DNA from: Mycolicibacterium cosmeticum
GTDB taxonomy: Bacteria; Actinomycetota; Actinomycetes; Mycobacteriales; Mycobacteriaceae
Direction of reading: 5' to 3'
Length of the DNA stretch: 64,000 nt
NCBI RefSeq assembly: GCF_000613185.1
Contig: NZ_CCBB010000001.1
Location: 868,001 to 932,000, forward strand
Under the pieces are notes generated by a model. It saw only the letters and a program-made list of their open reading frames with translations. It had not been told where the DNA came from and searched no databases. A program made the translations under genes and the position numbers. This document shows, piece after piece, positions 8,247-20,600 of the stretch. How positions within the stretch are numbered: position 1 is the stretch's first letter; every line of letters starts with the position of its first letter.

Positions 8247-8311
8247 ATTGCCGGCTCAGCCGGCGGCGTTGAATTGCCGGCTCAGCCGGCGTGCTGAATT
8301 GCCGGCTCAGC
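8235..8311. repeat. Tandem 26-bp repeat, three copies
   Basis: Two identical 26-bp units (8235-8260 and 8261-8286) and a diverged 25-bp third (8287-8311) each end in GAATTGCCGGCTCAGC. The third copy contains the TGA stop of the DUF3618 gene read on the minus strand, and the first contains the stop of the small plus-strand ORF. The repeat therefore looks like local duplication of the gene's 3' end. Each unit holds a GCCGGC palindrome. Confidence 0.85.
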
Positions 8312-8528
8312 GACGCCGCACGCGGCGAATCACCAGCACCAGCACCACGGTGCCGACCACCGAACCCACCACCGCGGGCTTCGTCACGAATGCCAGCACG
8401 CGAGCCTTGGCATCGTCGGCCAGACGCTGCGGGTTCGCCCGCTCGGCCAGCAGATCGACCGTCGACGCAAGCTGATCGCGCGCCTGGTCGATATCGCGCT
8501 TGATGCTGTCAGGATCCCGGTCGGCCAC
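8307..8528 (-). CDS. DUF3618 small membrane protein (Rv2520c-like)
   Basis: 73 aa. The N-terminal amphipathic helix DPDSIKRDIDQARDQLASTVDLLAERANP is the DUF3618 signature, followed by one membrane span (AVVGSVVGTVVLVLVI) and a basic tail RRVRRR. Start GTG 8528 is preceded by GGAGG. In M. tuberculosis a protein of this kind lies directly beside bcp, as here. Function is unknown; the basic end should be cytoplasmic. Confidence 0.85.
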   Translation of the reverse strand: MADRDPDSIKRDIDQARDQLASTVDLLAERANPQRLADDAKARVLAFVTKPAVVGSVVGTVVLVLVIRRVRRR

Positions 8529-8633
8529 TGTGCCCCTCCATGTGCGCCTTCATCTCACAACCTTGCCGACTTACCCTAGAGCAGCCGCAGCCCACCGCGC
8601 TGCACCGGTCGATCAGAAAGACGTGTAACAGGT

Positions 8634-9107
8634 ATGCCCCAGACCCCGCGCCTCGCCGTCGGCGACAAAGCCCCCGCGTTCAGCCTCCCCGATGCCGACG
8701 GCAAGACGGTGCAGCTCTCCGACTTCAAGGGCCGCAAGGTCATCGTGTACTTCTACCCGGCCGCATCCACGCCGGGCTGCACCAAGCAGGCCTGCGATTT
8801 CCGGGACAGCCTGGCCCAACTCAACGAGGCAGGCCTGGATGTCGTCGGCATCTCCCCCGACAAGCCGGAGAAACTGGCCAAGTTCCGCGACAACGAGGGA
8901 CTGACCTTCCCGCTGCTGTCCGACCCCGAACGCAAAGTGCTCACCGCCTACGGCGCCTACGGCGAGAAGACGATGTACGGCAAGACCGTGCAGGGCGTCA
9001 TCCGGTCGACGTTCGTCGTCGACGAGAAGGGCAATATCGAGGTCGCCCAATACAACGTCAAGGCCACCGGGCACGTCGCCAAGCTGCGTCGCGACATCTC
9101 GGTATAG
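8634..9107 (+). CDS. bcp: Thiol peroxidase Bcp (atypical 2-Cys peroxiredoxin)
   Basis: 157 aa, normal for Bcp/PrxQ. The peroxidatic motif [11 protein letters not shown] has peroxidatic Cys49 and the nearby Cys54 expected for the resolving cysteine of the PrxQ type. The thioredoxin fold is intact ([33 protein letters not shown]; later [11 protein letters not shown]). It reduces hydrogen peroxide and organic hydroperoxides in the cytoplasm using thioredoxin. It corresponds to Rv2521 by sequence and position. Confidence 0.95.
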   Translation: MPQTPRLAVGDKAPAFSLPDADGKTVQLSDFKGRKVIVYFYPAASTPGCTKQACDFRDSLAQLNEAGLDVVGISPDKPEKLAKFRDNEGLTFPLLSDPERKVLTAYGAYGEKTMYGKTVQGVIRSTFVVDEKGNIEVAQYNVKATGHVAKLRRDISV

Positions 9108-9111
9108 CCCC

Positions 9112-9166
9112 GTTTCCGACATTCTGGTCGCCACACCCGCAACACGGCGACCAGAACGTCGGAAAC
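9112..9166. terminator. Bidirectional hairpin terminator between bcp and the M20 peptidase
   Basis: A 21-bp stem with one mismatch (9112-9132 with 9146-9166; begins GTTTCCGAC, ends GTCGGAAAC) and a 13-base loop lies exactly between the convergent stops. There is no T-run, as is common for mycobacterial terminators. Confidence 0.75.
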
Positions 9167-9170
9167 GCGC

Positions 9171-10502
9171 CTAAGGCGTACCCAGCGCGCCGAGCAACAG
9201 CGCCTCGGCCGTGGCCGCCCGCTCCAGCACGCCCAGGTGCAGGCTCTCGTTGATGCTGTGCGCCTGTGTGCCGGGGTCCTCCACACCGGTCACCAGGATC
9301 TTGGCGTTCGGGAACGCGTTCGCGAACTCGGCGATGAACGGGATGGACCCACCCATGCCCATGTCGACGGGCTCACGGCCCCACGCCGTCGTGAACGCCG
9401 CGCGGGCCGCGTCGTACACCGGGCCGGTGGCATCGATGGCGTAGGGCTGGCCCACGTCACCCGGCGTGACGGTCACCTTGGCGCCCCACGGTGCGTGCTC
9501 CTCGAGGTGGCGAGTGAGCGCCTGCAGGTGCGCTCGCGCGTCGCCGCCGGGCGCGACCCGCATGCTGACCTTGGCCCGCGCCCGCGGGATCAGGGTGTTC
9601 GACGACTTGTCGATCGGCGTGGTGTCGATGCCGATGACGGTGATCGCCGGTTTGGCCCAAAGTCGTTGCACCACAGCACCCGAGCCGATCTGTGACACGC
9701 CGTCGAGCAGACCGGAGTCGGCGCGTACCCGCTCGTCGGAGAACTCGACCTCGGCGGCGGTGGCCTCGTGCAGGCCGGCGACGGCCACGTTGCCGTCGTC
9801 GTCGTGCAGGCTGGCCAGCAGCCGCACCAGGACCGACAGTGCGTCGGGCACCACGCCACCCCACAACCCCGAGTGCAGGCCATGGTCCAGGGTGGCCACC
9901 TCGACCACACAGTCGGCCAGGCCCCGCAGCGACACCGTCAGCGCCGGGATGTCGGTGCTCCAGTTGTCCGAGTCGGCGATGATGATGACGTCTGCGGCCA
10001 GCAGGTCACGATGCGCGTCCAGCAGTGCACCCAGCGACGGCGAGCCGGACTCCTCCTCGCCCTCGACGAACACGGTCACACCGACCGGCGGGTTGCCGCC
10101 GTGCGCCCGGAATGCGGCCAAATGCGTTGCGATCCCTGCCTTGTCGTCAGCGGTGCCGCGCCCGTACAGCCGGCCGTCGCGCTCGGTGGGTTCGAACGGC
10201 GCCGACGCCCACTGCGCGGCGTCACCTTCGGGCTGCACGTCGTGATGGGCGTACAACAGCACCGTCGGCGCGCCCTCGGGTGCGGGATGCCGCGCGATGA
10301 CGGCGGGCGCTCCCCCGGCCGCTACGATCCGGACATCGCCGAAACCCGCCTCCGACAACAGTTTCGCCGTCAGGTCCGCACTGCGGTGCACCTGGTCGCG
10401 GCGGGCCGGGTCGGCCCACACCGATTCGATGCGCACCAACTCTTCCAAATCGCGGCGCACCGACGGGAGCAGGTCACGTACACGTTCGACAAGGTCAGCC
10501 AT
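9171..10502 (-). CDS. M20 family metallopeptidase (dipeptidase, Rv2522c-like)
   Basis: 443 aa. The M20 di-zinc site is visible: YAHHDVQ (metal His at residue 86 or 87), GRGTADDKAG (bridging Asp near 120), EGEEESGSPS (catalytic Glu followed by a metal Glu), and the late HSINES metal His. The lid/dimerisation domain lies between (LDHGLHSGLWGG). Members remove C-terminal residues from short peptides or hydrolyse dipeptides in the cytoplasm. ATG 10502 begins the domain directly; in-frame starts further upstream would run into the promoter of the divergent LysE gene. Position matches Rv2522c. Confidence 0.93.
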   Translation of the reverse strand: MADLVERVRDLLPSVRRDLEELVRIESVWADPARRDQVHRSADLTAKLLSEAGFGDVRIVAAGGAPAVIARHPAPEGAPTVLLYAHHDVQPEGDAAQWASAPFEPTERDGRLYGRGTADDKAGIATHLAAFRAHGGNPPVGVTVFVEGEEESGSPSLGALLDAHRDLLAADVIIIADSDNWSTDIPALTVSLRGLADCVVEVATLDHGLHSGLWGGVVPDALSVLVRLLASLHDDDGNVAVAGLHEATAAEVEFSDERVRADSGLLDGVSQIGSGAVVQRLWAKPAITVIGIDTTPIDKSSNTLIPRARAKVSMRVAPGGDARAHLQALTRHLEEHAPWGAKVTVTPGDVGQPYAIDATGPVYDAARAAFTTAWGREPVDMGMGGSIPFIAEFANAFPNAKILVTGVEDPGTQAHSINESLHLGVLERAATAEALLLGALGTP

Positions 10503-10550
10503 GGCGTCGAGCGTAGTGCGCCGACAGATCACCCGGCGTATCGTCACCGC

Positions 10551-11189
10551 ATGCCGTCGATTGGTCACCTGCTGGCGTTCGGGTTGATCTCATTCCTGGT
10601 GATCGTGGTGCCCGGGCCGAGCGTGCTGTTCACCGTCGGGCGGGCGCTGACGGTCGGCCGACGCCAGGCGCTGTTGACGGTGGCTGGTAACGCGATGGGC
10701 GCCTACGTCCAGATCCTCGCCGTGGCCCTGGGCGCCGGTGCGCTCATCTACGCGTCATCGCTGGCGTTCAGCATCATCAAATTCGTCGGCGTGGCCTACC
10801 TGATCTACCTTGGCGTCCAAGCCTTCCGGCATCGACACGCCCTCGGTGAAGTGCTCGCCGGCGGTGCGGCGACGCTGGGGCCTTGCCGGGTGCTGGCCGA
10901 CGGCTTCGTCGTCGGGATGACCAACCCCAAGACGATCGTGTTCTTCGTCGCGGCGCTACCGCAGGTGGTCGACCGCGCCGCCGGACACGTAGCCAGCCAG
11001 ATGCTCGTGCTGGGGGTGGTGTTCCTGGCCATCGCGGTGATCTCCGACAGCGTCTGGGCGCTGGCCGCCGGGCTGGCCCGGGACTGGTTCGCGCAGTCCC
11101 CACGCCGGATCGCCGCCATCGGCGGTGCCGGTGGGCTGGCGATGGTCGGCCTAGGCGTCAGCCTCGCCGTCACCGGCCGCAAGGACTGA
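10551..11189 (+). CDS. LysE/RhtB-family amino-acid exporter
   Basis: 212 aa with six predicted membrane spans. The family signature at the N-terminus is LISFLVIVVPGPSVLFTVGRALTVGRRQALLTVAGNAMG, and GMTNPKTIVFF is the second conserved LysE motif. It probably exports an amino acid or derivative; the substrate is unknown. It is inserted between the M20 peptidase and acpS, genes I remember as adjacent in M. tuberculosis, so export of peptidase products is conceivable but unproven. Confidence 0.9.
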   Translation: MPSIGHLLAFGLISFLVIVVPGPSVLFTVGRALTVGRRQALLTVAGNAMGAYVQILAVALGAGALIYASSLAFSIIKFVGVAYLIYLGVQAFRHRHALGEVLAGGAATLGPCRVLADGFVVGMTNPKTIVFFVAALPQVVDRAAGHVASQMLVLGVVFLAIAVISDSVWALAAGLARDWFAQSPRRIAAIGGAGGLAMVGLGVSLAVTGRKD

Positions 11190-11207
11190 GCGCCCCCGAA
11201 ATGCCAA

Positions 11208-11247
11208 CCGCGAGCGGCGTGTCTTGTGCAGACACGGCCGCTCGCGG
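11208..11247. terminator. Hairpin terminator between the LysE gene and acpS
   Basis: The 17-18-bp arms CCGCGAGCGGCGTGTCT and AGACACGGCCGCTCGCGG pair with one bulge around TGTGC. It lies between convergent stops and has no T-run. Confidence 0.75.
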
Positions 11248-11255
11248 AAGGTGAA

Positions 11256-11645
11256 TCAGGCCTCCAACACCGCGACCGCCGCGGCGGTGTCGGCCTCGTG
11301 GGTGAGCGACAAGTGGATGGTCACATCCTTGAGATGCTCGGCGATGGCGCCGGTCAGCCGGACCTTCGGCCGACCCCACATATCCGTGATGACCTCGATA
11401 TCACGGTGAATACCCTCCGGCAGCATCGGCCGCTTGGAGAACCGTGATCCCGACCAGGCCTTGATCACGGCTTCCTTGGCCGCCCACCGCGCCGCGAGGT
11501 GGCGCGCCGCCGACGAACTCTTGTCCGCGGCGTCGCGCCGTTCCCCCGGCGTGAAGGTTTCGGCGAACACAGTGCCCGGCTGGTCGACCTGCTCCGCAAA
11601 ATCCGGAATGGAAACCAGGTCGATACCTACCCCAACGATGCCCAT
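11256..11645 (-). CDS. acpS: Holo-[acyl-carrier-protein] synthase AcpS
   Basis: 129 aa, normal for the mycobacterial enzyme. The group I PPTase motifs are GVGIDLVSI (Asp9) and WAAKEAVIKAWSG (Glu58, Lys61), which bind Mg-CoA. It transfers 4'-phosphopantetheine to the ACP domain of FAS-I, encoded immediately upstream. MGIVGVGIDL is the start used in relatives. An ATG at 11678 overlaps the fas stop (ATGA) and would add 11 residues with translational coupling, so it is a real alternative. Confidence 0.95.
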   Translation of the reverse strand: MGIVGVGIDLVSIPDFAEQVDQPGTVFAETFTPGERRDAADKSSSAARHLAARWAAKEAVIKAWSGSRFSKRPMLPEGIHRDIEVITDMWGRPKVRLTGAIAEHLKDVTIHLSLTHEADTAAAVAVLEA

Positions 11646-11674
11646 ACCCGGCACGCTATCCGACTCGCTTTCGC

Positions 11675-14600
11675 TCATTTCGAGTAGTGGCCGTCCACGC
11701 CGAGGCGGGCCGCGGGATCCAGCAGCATCGCCGCTTCCTGAGGCTTCTCCGCGGTGTCACCACCGAACCGGCGGTCGGCCGGCTTCTCGTACAGCGCGGG
11801 ACCACCGGCGATCGCCGAGGCCAGCTTGCGCTGACCGGCCAGCACCCGGGCGTTGGCCCGCTCCTGGTAGTCGGCGCGCTGATCGGCGGGCAGGGCCGCG
11901 ATCAGTGCCTGCGGATGCACCAGCGCCACCAGACCGGACACGTGCCCGAACCCGAGGCTGGTCACCAGACCGGCCTTGAGCGGGAACTTGTCCCCGAAGT
12001 GCAGGGCTTCCCGGACCCAGACGAAGTGCTGGGCGTGGTCCAGTTCGTCGTCGACGCAATCCAGGCTGCGGTTCGGCGGGATGACGCCGTCGCGCAGGAT
12101 CTGGCACAACCCCATCAACTGGAAGGCCGCCGCACCGCCCTTGCTGTGCCCGGTCAGGCTCTTCTGGCTGACCACGAACAGCGGCGCACCCTTGGACCGG
12201 CCCATCGAGGCGGCGAGCCGCTCGTGCAGCTCGGTCTCGTTGGGATCGTTGGCCAGCGTGGAGGTGTCGTGCTTGGACACCACCGCGATGTCGTCGGGTC
12301 CGACGCCGAGCTTGCCCAGCTCGCGGGCCAGCCGCGACTCGCGCCCGCCACGGCCGGCGCTCAGCGCGCCCAGACCGGGGGCCGGGATCGAGGTGTGCAC
12401 CCCGTCACCGAACGACGACGCGTAGGCGACGACGGCCAGCACCGGCAGACCCATCTGGACCGCGAGATCACCGCGGGTCAGCAGAATCGTTCCGCCGCCC
12501 TGTGATTCGACGAAGCCCAGCCGTCGACGGTCGTTGGCCCGGGAGAACTTCGAATCGCTGATGCCCTTGGCCCGCATCATCTCGGTGTCCGCGGTGGCCG
12601 ACATGTCACCGAAGCCGATGATGGCCTCCAGCGTCAGGTCGTCGTAACCACCGGCGACCACGAAATCAGCCTTGCCGAGCTTGATCTTGTCGACGCCCTC
12701 CTCGACCGACACCGCGGCCGTCGCGCAGGCGGCGACCGGGTGGATCATCGAGCCGTAGCTACCGATGTAGCTCTGCACGACGTGGCCGGCGAAGACGTTC
12801 GGCAGCACCTCCTGCAGGATGTCGTTCGGCTTGCTCCTGCCCAGCAGGTTGCCGTGGTACATCGTCTGCATCGAGGTCATGCCGCCCATGCCGGTGCCCT
12901 GCGTGCTGGCCACCTGGCTGGGATGCACCCAGCGCATCAGCTCGGCCGGGCTGAAGCCGGCCGACAGGAACGCGTCGACGGTGGTCACCAGGTTCCACAG
13001 CGCCAACCGGTCGATGGAGCTGGCCATGTCCGGCGAGACGCCGTAGACCTGCGGATCGAATCCGGTCGGGATCTGCGCGCCGACGGTCCGGGACAGCTTC
13101 ACCTTGCGCGGCACCCGGATCTCGGTGCCGGCCTTGCGGGTGACCTGCCAGTCGGAGCTGTCGGGCACCGGCGCGATGACGGTGTGCTCGGGATCGAACT
13201 CGACGAACGCCCGGGCATCGGCCTCCGACGACACCACGAAGGTGAAGTCCTTGTCCAGGAACACCGAAACCAGCAGCGGCGACGCGTGATCGGGGTCGAT
13301 CGCGCCGTCGTCCACCCACTCGCGGATGCCGACCCGCTCCACCACCGCGTCGTGGTAGCGCTCGACCAGTTCGCCCTCGTCGACCAGGTCACCGGTGGCG
13401 GTGTCGTACCAACCCGGCTTCGGGTCGTCCTCCCACTTCACCAGGCCGGTGGTCCAGGCCAGCTCCAGCACGCCCGCGGCGGACAGCTGCCCGGAGACCT
13501 CCATCTCGAAACGGGTGCGCGAGGAACCGTACGGCCCGAGCTCGGCGCCACCGACGATGACCACCATGTCGGCGGGGTCGATGTCGAGGTCGGCCCACTC
13601 CGGCGGCGGGGCCGCCTGGTAACCGCGCGGCGGCGACGGCAGCGCGGCGATGGTGCCGGTGCCGTCTGCGTCGTCACCGTCATCGTCGGAAGCGGACTCC
13701 GACAGCATCTCCTCGCGGGCCTTGGCGGCCAGCTCGGCCATGTCCAGCTGGACGTCGCCCAGCCCACCGGTCAGGTCGACCTTGATCGGCTCACGCGCCG
13801 CGGCCACCTTGGACTCGACATCGCACAGCGCCAGCAGCATCGACGCCATCTCGGCGGTGGTGTAGGTGGTGACACCGGCTTCCTCGACCGCCCCGACGAT
13901 GGCGTCGTTGTGGCCCATCAGCCCGGTGCCCTTGGTCCAGCCGATCAGCGCGTGTGCCAACGAAACCCGTTGCGACCACGACGATTCGGCCTTCCAGCGG
14001 GCGACGACGGCGTCCAGCGCGGACTTCGACTCGCCGTAGGCGCCGTCACCGCCGAACATGCCGCGGTTGGGCGAGCCCGGAAGCACCACGTGCAGGCGCG
14101 AGGCGATGTCCCGCTCGGCGCCCAGGTGCGAGAGCCCACCGATGAGCCGCTGCACGGCCCACAGCAGCACCTTCATCTCCATCTCGGAGCGCGCACCGGC
14201 CTCCGACAGGTCCCCGGCCACGCGCGGCGCGGCGAACGGGAACAGCAGCGTCGGGGTCTGCGCGTCCTTGAGGTGGATCGCCTTGGGGCCGAGGTTCTCG
14301 GTCTGCTCGTTACCGACCCACTCGACGAGGGCGTCGATATCGCTGTAGGAGGCCATGTTCGCCGGGACGACCCACAAGGTGGCGCCGAAGCGGGCATGGT
14401 CGCGGTACAGCGTGCGGTAGAACGCCAGCCGGTCGTCGTCGAGCTTGGACGTCGTCGCGACGACCGTCGCCCCGCCTTCGAGCAGCTGCGCCACCACCGA
14501 GGCGGCGATGGAGCCCTTCGAGGCACCGGTCACCACCGCGACTTCGTTGGCGTAGCCACCCTTCTCGGGATTCTCGGCACCGGCGGCGGCCCGCCCGTAC

Positions 14601-17600
14601 AGCGCGGCGTGGATGTTGCGGCCGGCGGCCAGGGCCTTACCCTGCCACCAGGTGGCCTGCGTACCCACCACATTGCCGGCACCCTCGAAGCGCTGCGACA
14701 GCCGCTCCCAGTCCTCGTCGATCTCACTCTCGTCGAGCAGCCACAGCTTGGCCAGATCCTCGCGGGCGCTGGCCCACCGGTCGTCGAACACCACGGCCTT
14801 GCGGGCGTCGAACACCGGCGCCACCAGACGCGGCCAATCCGAACCGAGTTCGGCGGTCACCAGGTCGATCAGCTCGGAATCGCTGACCGTCTCCTGGGGT
14901 GCGGGGCTGTCGAGGCCCAGTTCGGAGAGCACCAGCCGGGCGGCCGAGGCCAGCACACCGTTGGGTCCGGTCACCTGCTCGGCGAACTCGGTCAGCGCGG
15001 CGGAGTCCACCACACCGCCACCGGCGGCACCGGAGGACGGCATCGACACCGAAATGCCCTTGCGTGCACCGACTGCCGCGACCGCGGCGTCGATCACCCT
15101 GTCCACCGAGGCGGCGTCCGACAGCGCGCCGTCGTGCAGGCCACCCAGGCTGCCACCGCGGACACTGGAGCCCTCACGGGTGCCCAGCGCCACCTCGGCG
15201 GTGACGTGCTTGGCCCAGCCGGGTCCGAGTTCCCATGTCTTGGTGACGCGTTCGGTGATGTAAGCCGGGCGCTTGCCCGACGGGCCGAACACGGTGCGCA
15301 GCTGATCGTTGATGGCATCCGAGAGCACCGGGCCGAACGGCTTGTAGGTGCGGGCCAGCTTGGTCACCTGAGACTTCAGCCCGGACAGGTCCGCCTCGGC
15401 GGCACCGTCGATGGCACCCAGGTTCAGCTCGGAGCCGAGGTCCACCAACAGCTGGTTACGCCGCGAGGACGCACCGTCGGTGATCGACTCGATGGAGTCC
15501 AGCGGCTCGATCTGGTCCACCCGCATCTTCGCCGACAGCGCGATCAGCGACAGGGTCGCATCCGCGGCGTCGTAGGCGATGTCGTCGGGGCGCGGGCCAC
15601 CGGACGGCGCGGCGGCCGGAGCCGGAGCGGCGGGGGCGGCGGCCGGAGCGGCTTCGGCCGACGGCGCGGCGGGAGCCTCTTCGACCTCGGGCTCGGGCTC
15701 CGGATCGGTGTCCGTCGCGAACAGCACCGCGGCGTCGCGCTCGGCGTTGAGCACCTCGGTGGTGTTGTGCGAGTACTCCGGCAGCTTCAGCGTGTTGGTG
15801 GCCAGGCCGGCGACCGTCGGTGCGGTCTTCACGCCGATCTCGACGAACCGCTCGACGCCGAGGCCTCCCGCTGCTTCTTCGATGAACAGCAGGTCCTGGG
15901 TCTCGATCCAGCGCACCGGGCTGGCGAACTGCCAGGCCAGCAACTCGATGACGATCTTGCGGCACAAGGCTTCCGGCTTCTCGTTGCGCCAGGTGTCGTA
16001 GTCGGCGAGCACCTCGTCGAGCGGCTCGGCGGGCACCAGATCGCGGATCTCCTGGATGAAGTCGCGGTCCAGGGTGAACGGCCGCGGCACCAGGTTGGGG
16101 ATGTAGCGGCCGACGATCAGCGCCGGATCCTGGCCCTCGGGCATGACCCGCTCCAGCGCGCGACGGAAGTCGGCGACACCGACCCGCAGCACCTCGGAGT
16201 GGAACGGCACGTCGATGCCGGGCACCAGGATGAACGAGCGCTTGCCGCCGCTGATCTCGCGGCGCCGCTCGATCTCCTCCTCCAGCGCCTCCAGACCGCG
16301 CACGGTACCGGCGATCGCGTACTGCGAACCGCGCAGGTTGAAGTTCACGATCTGTAAGAACTCACCGGTATTCGCCGCGATTTGAGCGACGAAGTCGGTG
16401 ACGTCGTTGTCATCGAGGTCGATCTGCGAGGGCCGGATGGCGGCCAGCCGGTAGTTGGACCGGCCCTTCTCGTCGCGCGGCACGATGTCGTGCATCTTGC
16501 TGCCACGGTGGAACACCACCTCCAGCAGCGCCTCCAGCTTGTAGACACCGGAAACACAGGCCAGCGCGGTGTATTCGCCGACGGAGTGGCCGCAGGCGAT
16601 GGCGCCCTCGACGAACGCACCCTGCTCACGCATCTCGGCGACCTGGGCCGCGGCCACCGTGGCCATGGCGACCTGGGTGAACTGCGTCAGGTAGAGCACG
16701 CCCTCGGGGTGGTGGTAGTGCACGCCGGAGGCGATCAGGCTGGTCGGGTTGTCCCGCACCACGTGCAGCACCGAGAAGCCCAGGGTGTCGCGGGTGAACT
16801 TGTCCGCGGAATCCCAGATCTTGCGGGCGGCCTTGGACCGGGCGCGCACCTCCATGCCCATGCCCTTGTGCTGGATGCCCTGACCGGGGAAGGCGTACAC
16901 CGTCTTCGGGGCGGCCAGCTGCGCGGTCGCCGACATCACCAGGTCGCCGGCGACCTTCGCGGTGACCTCGATGATCTCGGCGCCGCGGTCGATGCCGACG
17001 CGGTCGACGCGGAAGTCGATCTCGTCGCCCGGCAACACCATGCCCAGGAAGCGCGAGGTCCAGCCGACCAGCCGGGCCGGCGGGGTGGCCCGGCCGTCGG
17101 TGGCGGTGACCACGTGCTGCGCGGCGGCCGAGAGCCACATGCCGTGCACGATCGGGCCTTTCAGCCCGGCCAGCAGGGCGGCGGCCCGGTCGGTGTGGAT
17201 CGGGTTGTGGTCACCGGAGACCACCGCGAACGCGCTCATGTCGGTCGGCGCGGTGACGGTGACATCGCGCCGACGGCGACGCGGGGTGTCGGTGGCGTTG
17301 TCTGTGATCGCACCGCCGGCGCGCGGCGGGTCGGCCAGCTCGGCCGAACCGTTGCGCCCGCGGATGGCGAACCGCTCCTCGAGGGTGGCCAGTACGGTGC
17401 CGTCGGCATCGGCGATGGTGACCGATACCGGCACGACGCGGCCGTACTCGGTGTCACTGGCCGGCGAAGCCGTTGCGGTGACGGTCAATTCGGCCGCTGT
17501 CTTGGGCATCGGGGCCAGCAGGTGCGCGGCGTGGTCCAGGTGCACCAGGCTGAGCAGACCCTCGACGACGGGGAATCCCTCGGCGGTGAGGGCCGATCCG

Positions 17601-20600
17601 ATGGTGGCGAACACCGCCGGCCAGGTGTGGCCGACCAGGGCGTCGGGCACCAGGGTCAGGCCGGGGGCCAGCGGGGCGCCGAAGGTGGCGGTCACACCGG
17701 TGTGGTCGGCGACCTCTTCGGGATCCCAGTCGACGGTCAGCGTGGCCGTGTTGTCACTCACCGGCGGAAGCGATTCCGCGCCGTCCACGCCGGCGGCGAT
17801 GGCCAGCACGGCCCGCATGGCGGCCGCGGCGTCCTCGGTGGTGACCACCGGCATGCCGCCGTTGACCGTGGCGGCCGGCAGCGTCAGCTTGATCTCGATC
17901 CAGATGTCCGAGAGCGGCACGCTCAGCGTGACGCCCTCCTCGGTGAGCTCCAGGCGCGAGCCGGTGGACGGGTGCACCGCGGAACGGTTCTCGTTGACCT
18001 GCCATTCGCTCGGGGCGCCGATCCGGTGCACCGGGTTGATGGCGGTGCGCCCGGCCCACAGTACGTCGGGCGAATCCAGCACCACCGCGATCGGACCGGT
18101 GACGTCGGCGCGGGCCTGCCGGCGCGACACCACGGGCACCGAGTCGGCACCGGAGGCGAGCACCTCGTCGATGGCGGCCTGCTCGAAGCGATCCAGCAGC
18201 TCACCGACCGGCTCGTCCACCCGGGTGATCCCGGCGACGGCCTGGGTGCCCGGGATGATGCAGACCTGGTCGGCGCTGTAGCGGGCGTCGTGGGCCTGCC
18301 ACAGGGAGTCGCTGCGCCACCAGCGCCGCACATCCTTGTCGATGACGGGCACGAAGTTGACCGGCTTGCCCGGCGTCTTGCACAGCGTGATGAAGAACGG
18401 CACGTCGGCCGGGTGCAGCTTGATGGTCTCGGCGTCGGGGTAGCGCGACAGCAGCGCAGCGCGCGCGGCGGCCGGATCCTCCAGCAGGGCGGCACCTTCG
18501 GAGCCCGAGTCGAACAGGGTCTCGATCGGGCCGGAGTCCTGCGGGTGCAGGCGGGCCTCGGCGCGCTTGAGCATGCCTTCGAAGCGGTCGCGCCAGGTGA
18601 TGTCCAGCCACGGCGAATCGTCGCGCTTGGTGTCGGCGGTGGAATTGCCGTCACCGATGGCCAATTCGACGTAGCGGTCCAGCCACTGCAGATACGTCAT
18701 GTCCGACACATCGCCGAAGTAGGGCTTGGCGGTGTCGGCCATCGCGGCGATGATCTCGTCGCGCCGCTCGGCGACCGCGTCGGCGTCACCGGCGACCTCG
18801 TCGAGCAACCGGCCGCAGCGGGAGGCGGTGTTGTCGATCTCGTGGATGTCGGCGCCCAGCTGGCTGCGCCCGGAAGCCATGCCGCCCTGGGCTTTTCCGG
18901 CACCCACCCAGATATCGGTGCCGTTGGTGTCCACCAGCAGCTGCTTGACCTGCGGGGAGGTGGTGGCCTCCAGCGTGGCCATCGCGGCGGTACCCACCAG
19001 GATGCCGTCCACCGGCATCAGCGGGAAGCCGTACTCCTGCGACCACCGGCCGGACAGGTACTCCGCCGCCCGCTCCGGGGTGCCGATACCGCCACCGACG
19101 CAGATGGTGATGTTGGACAGCTTGCGCAGATCGGCGTAGGTCGCCAGCAGCAGGTCGTCGAGGTCCTCCCACGAGTGGTGACCGCCGGCGCGGCCGCCCT
19201 CGATATGGGCGATGACGTCCTTGCCGGGCACCTCGGCGGCGATCTTGATGACCGACTTGATCTGGTCGACGGTGCCGGGCTTGAACACCACGTGGGTGAT
19301 CCCGATGCCGTTGAGTTCGTCGATCAGCGCGACGGCCTCGTCCAGTTCCGGGATGCCGGCGGTGACGATCACACCGTCGATCGGCGCGCCGGCCTGGCGG
19401 GCGCGCTGCACCAGGCGGCGACCGCCCAGCTGCAGCTTCCACAAATAGGGATCCAGGAACAGCGAGTTGAACTGGATGGCGCGGCCGGGCTCCAGCAGCT
19501 GGGTCAGCTCGGCGATCCGGTTCTCGAAGATCTCCTCGGTGACCTGACCACCGCCGGCCAGCTCGGCCCAGTGGCCGGCGTTGGCCGCCGCGGCGACGAT
19601 CTTGGCGTCGACCGTGGTCGGGGTCATCCCGGCCAGCAGGATCGGCGAGCGGCCGGTGAGGCGGGTGAACTTGGTGGACAGCTTCACCGAGCCGTCGGGC
19701 AGCGTGACGGTCGACGGGGCGTAGCTGGTCCACGGGGCCGGAACCTCGGGCACCGCACCGACGGTGAACAGGCTGCGCTGCCCGGCGCGGGTGGCGGCCG
19801 GGACGATGCCGATGCCCAGACCGCGGATCACGGGAGCGGTCAGGCGGGTGACGGTGTCGGCCGGGCCGAGGTCGATGATCCAGCGGGCGCCGGCCCGCGC
19901 CAGGCCCTCGACGTCGCTGACCCAGTCGATGGGCTTGACGAAGATGGATTCGGTCATCTCGTGGGCGAGCTCGGCGTCGATGCCGACCTTGGCCGCCCAG
20001 CTGTCGACGAGCGCGACGCCGTCGGCCAACCGCGGCGTGTGGAAGCCCACCTCGACCTGCACCGGGTTGAAGACGGGTGAGAACACCGCACCGCCGCGCA
20101 GCTTGTTCTTGCGCTCGGCCTCTTCCTTCTCGGTGATCTTGGAGCAGTACAGCTCGAACCGGCCCAGCTGTTCGGGGGTGCCGGTGATGACGACGGCGCG
20201 GCGGCCGTTGCGGATGGACAGGACCGGCGGCAGCACGGTGCGCACGTCCTGGGAGAACTCTTCGAGCAGTTCGGCGATGCGGTCGGGGTCGACGTTGGTC
20301 ACCGACACCATCGGCGACTTGTCGCCGCGGCCCACCATGCCGCGGCGGCGCGACATCAGCGAGCCGGCGGCACCGATCAGCTGCAGCAGCGCCAGCAGTT
20401 CGGCATCGCGGGCGCCCTTGGCCTTCAGCGATTCGACGCCGAGGATGCCCTGGGAGTGGCCGGCCATGGCGACCGGCGGGGTGCCGTAGAGGTCGAGGCC
20501 CTGCCGGGTCAGCGCGCGGATGGCGGCGATCTGGGTGAGCAGGATGCCCGGCCCGGAGATGGCGGCGGTGGTGAGCTGTTTGGCGGCGGGCAGCGGCTCC

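Noticed and set aside
8235..8311. Possible CRISPR array
   Set aside because: The units are directly contiguous with no unique spacers, and no cas genes are present.
12740..20080. Very long plus-strand open frames opposite fas (about 1200 codons each)
   Set aside because: They are antisense to the fully recognisable FAS-I gene, have no domains, and arise from the high-GC codon pattern.
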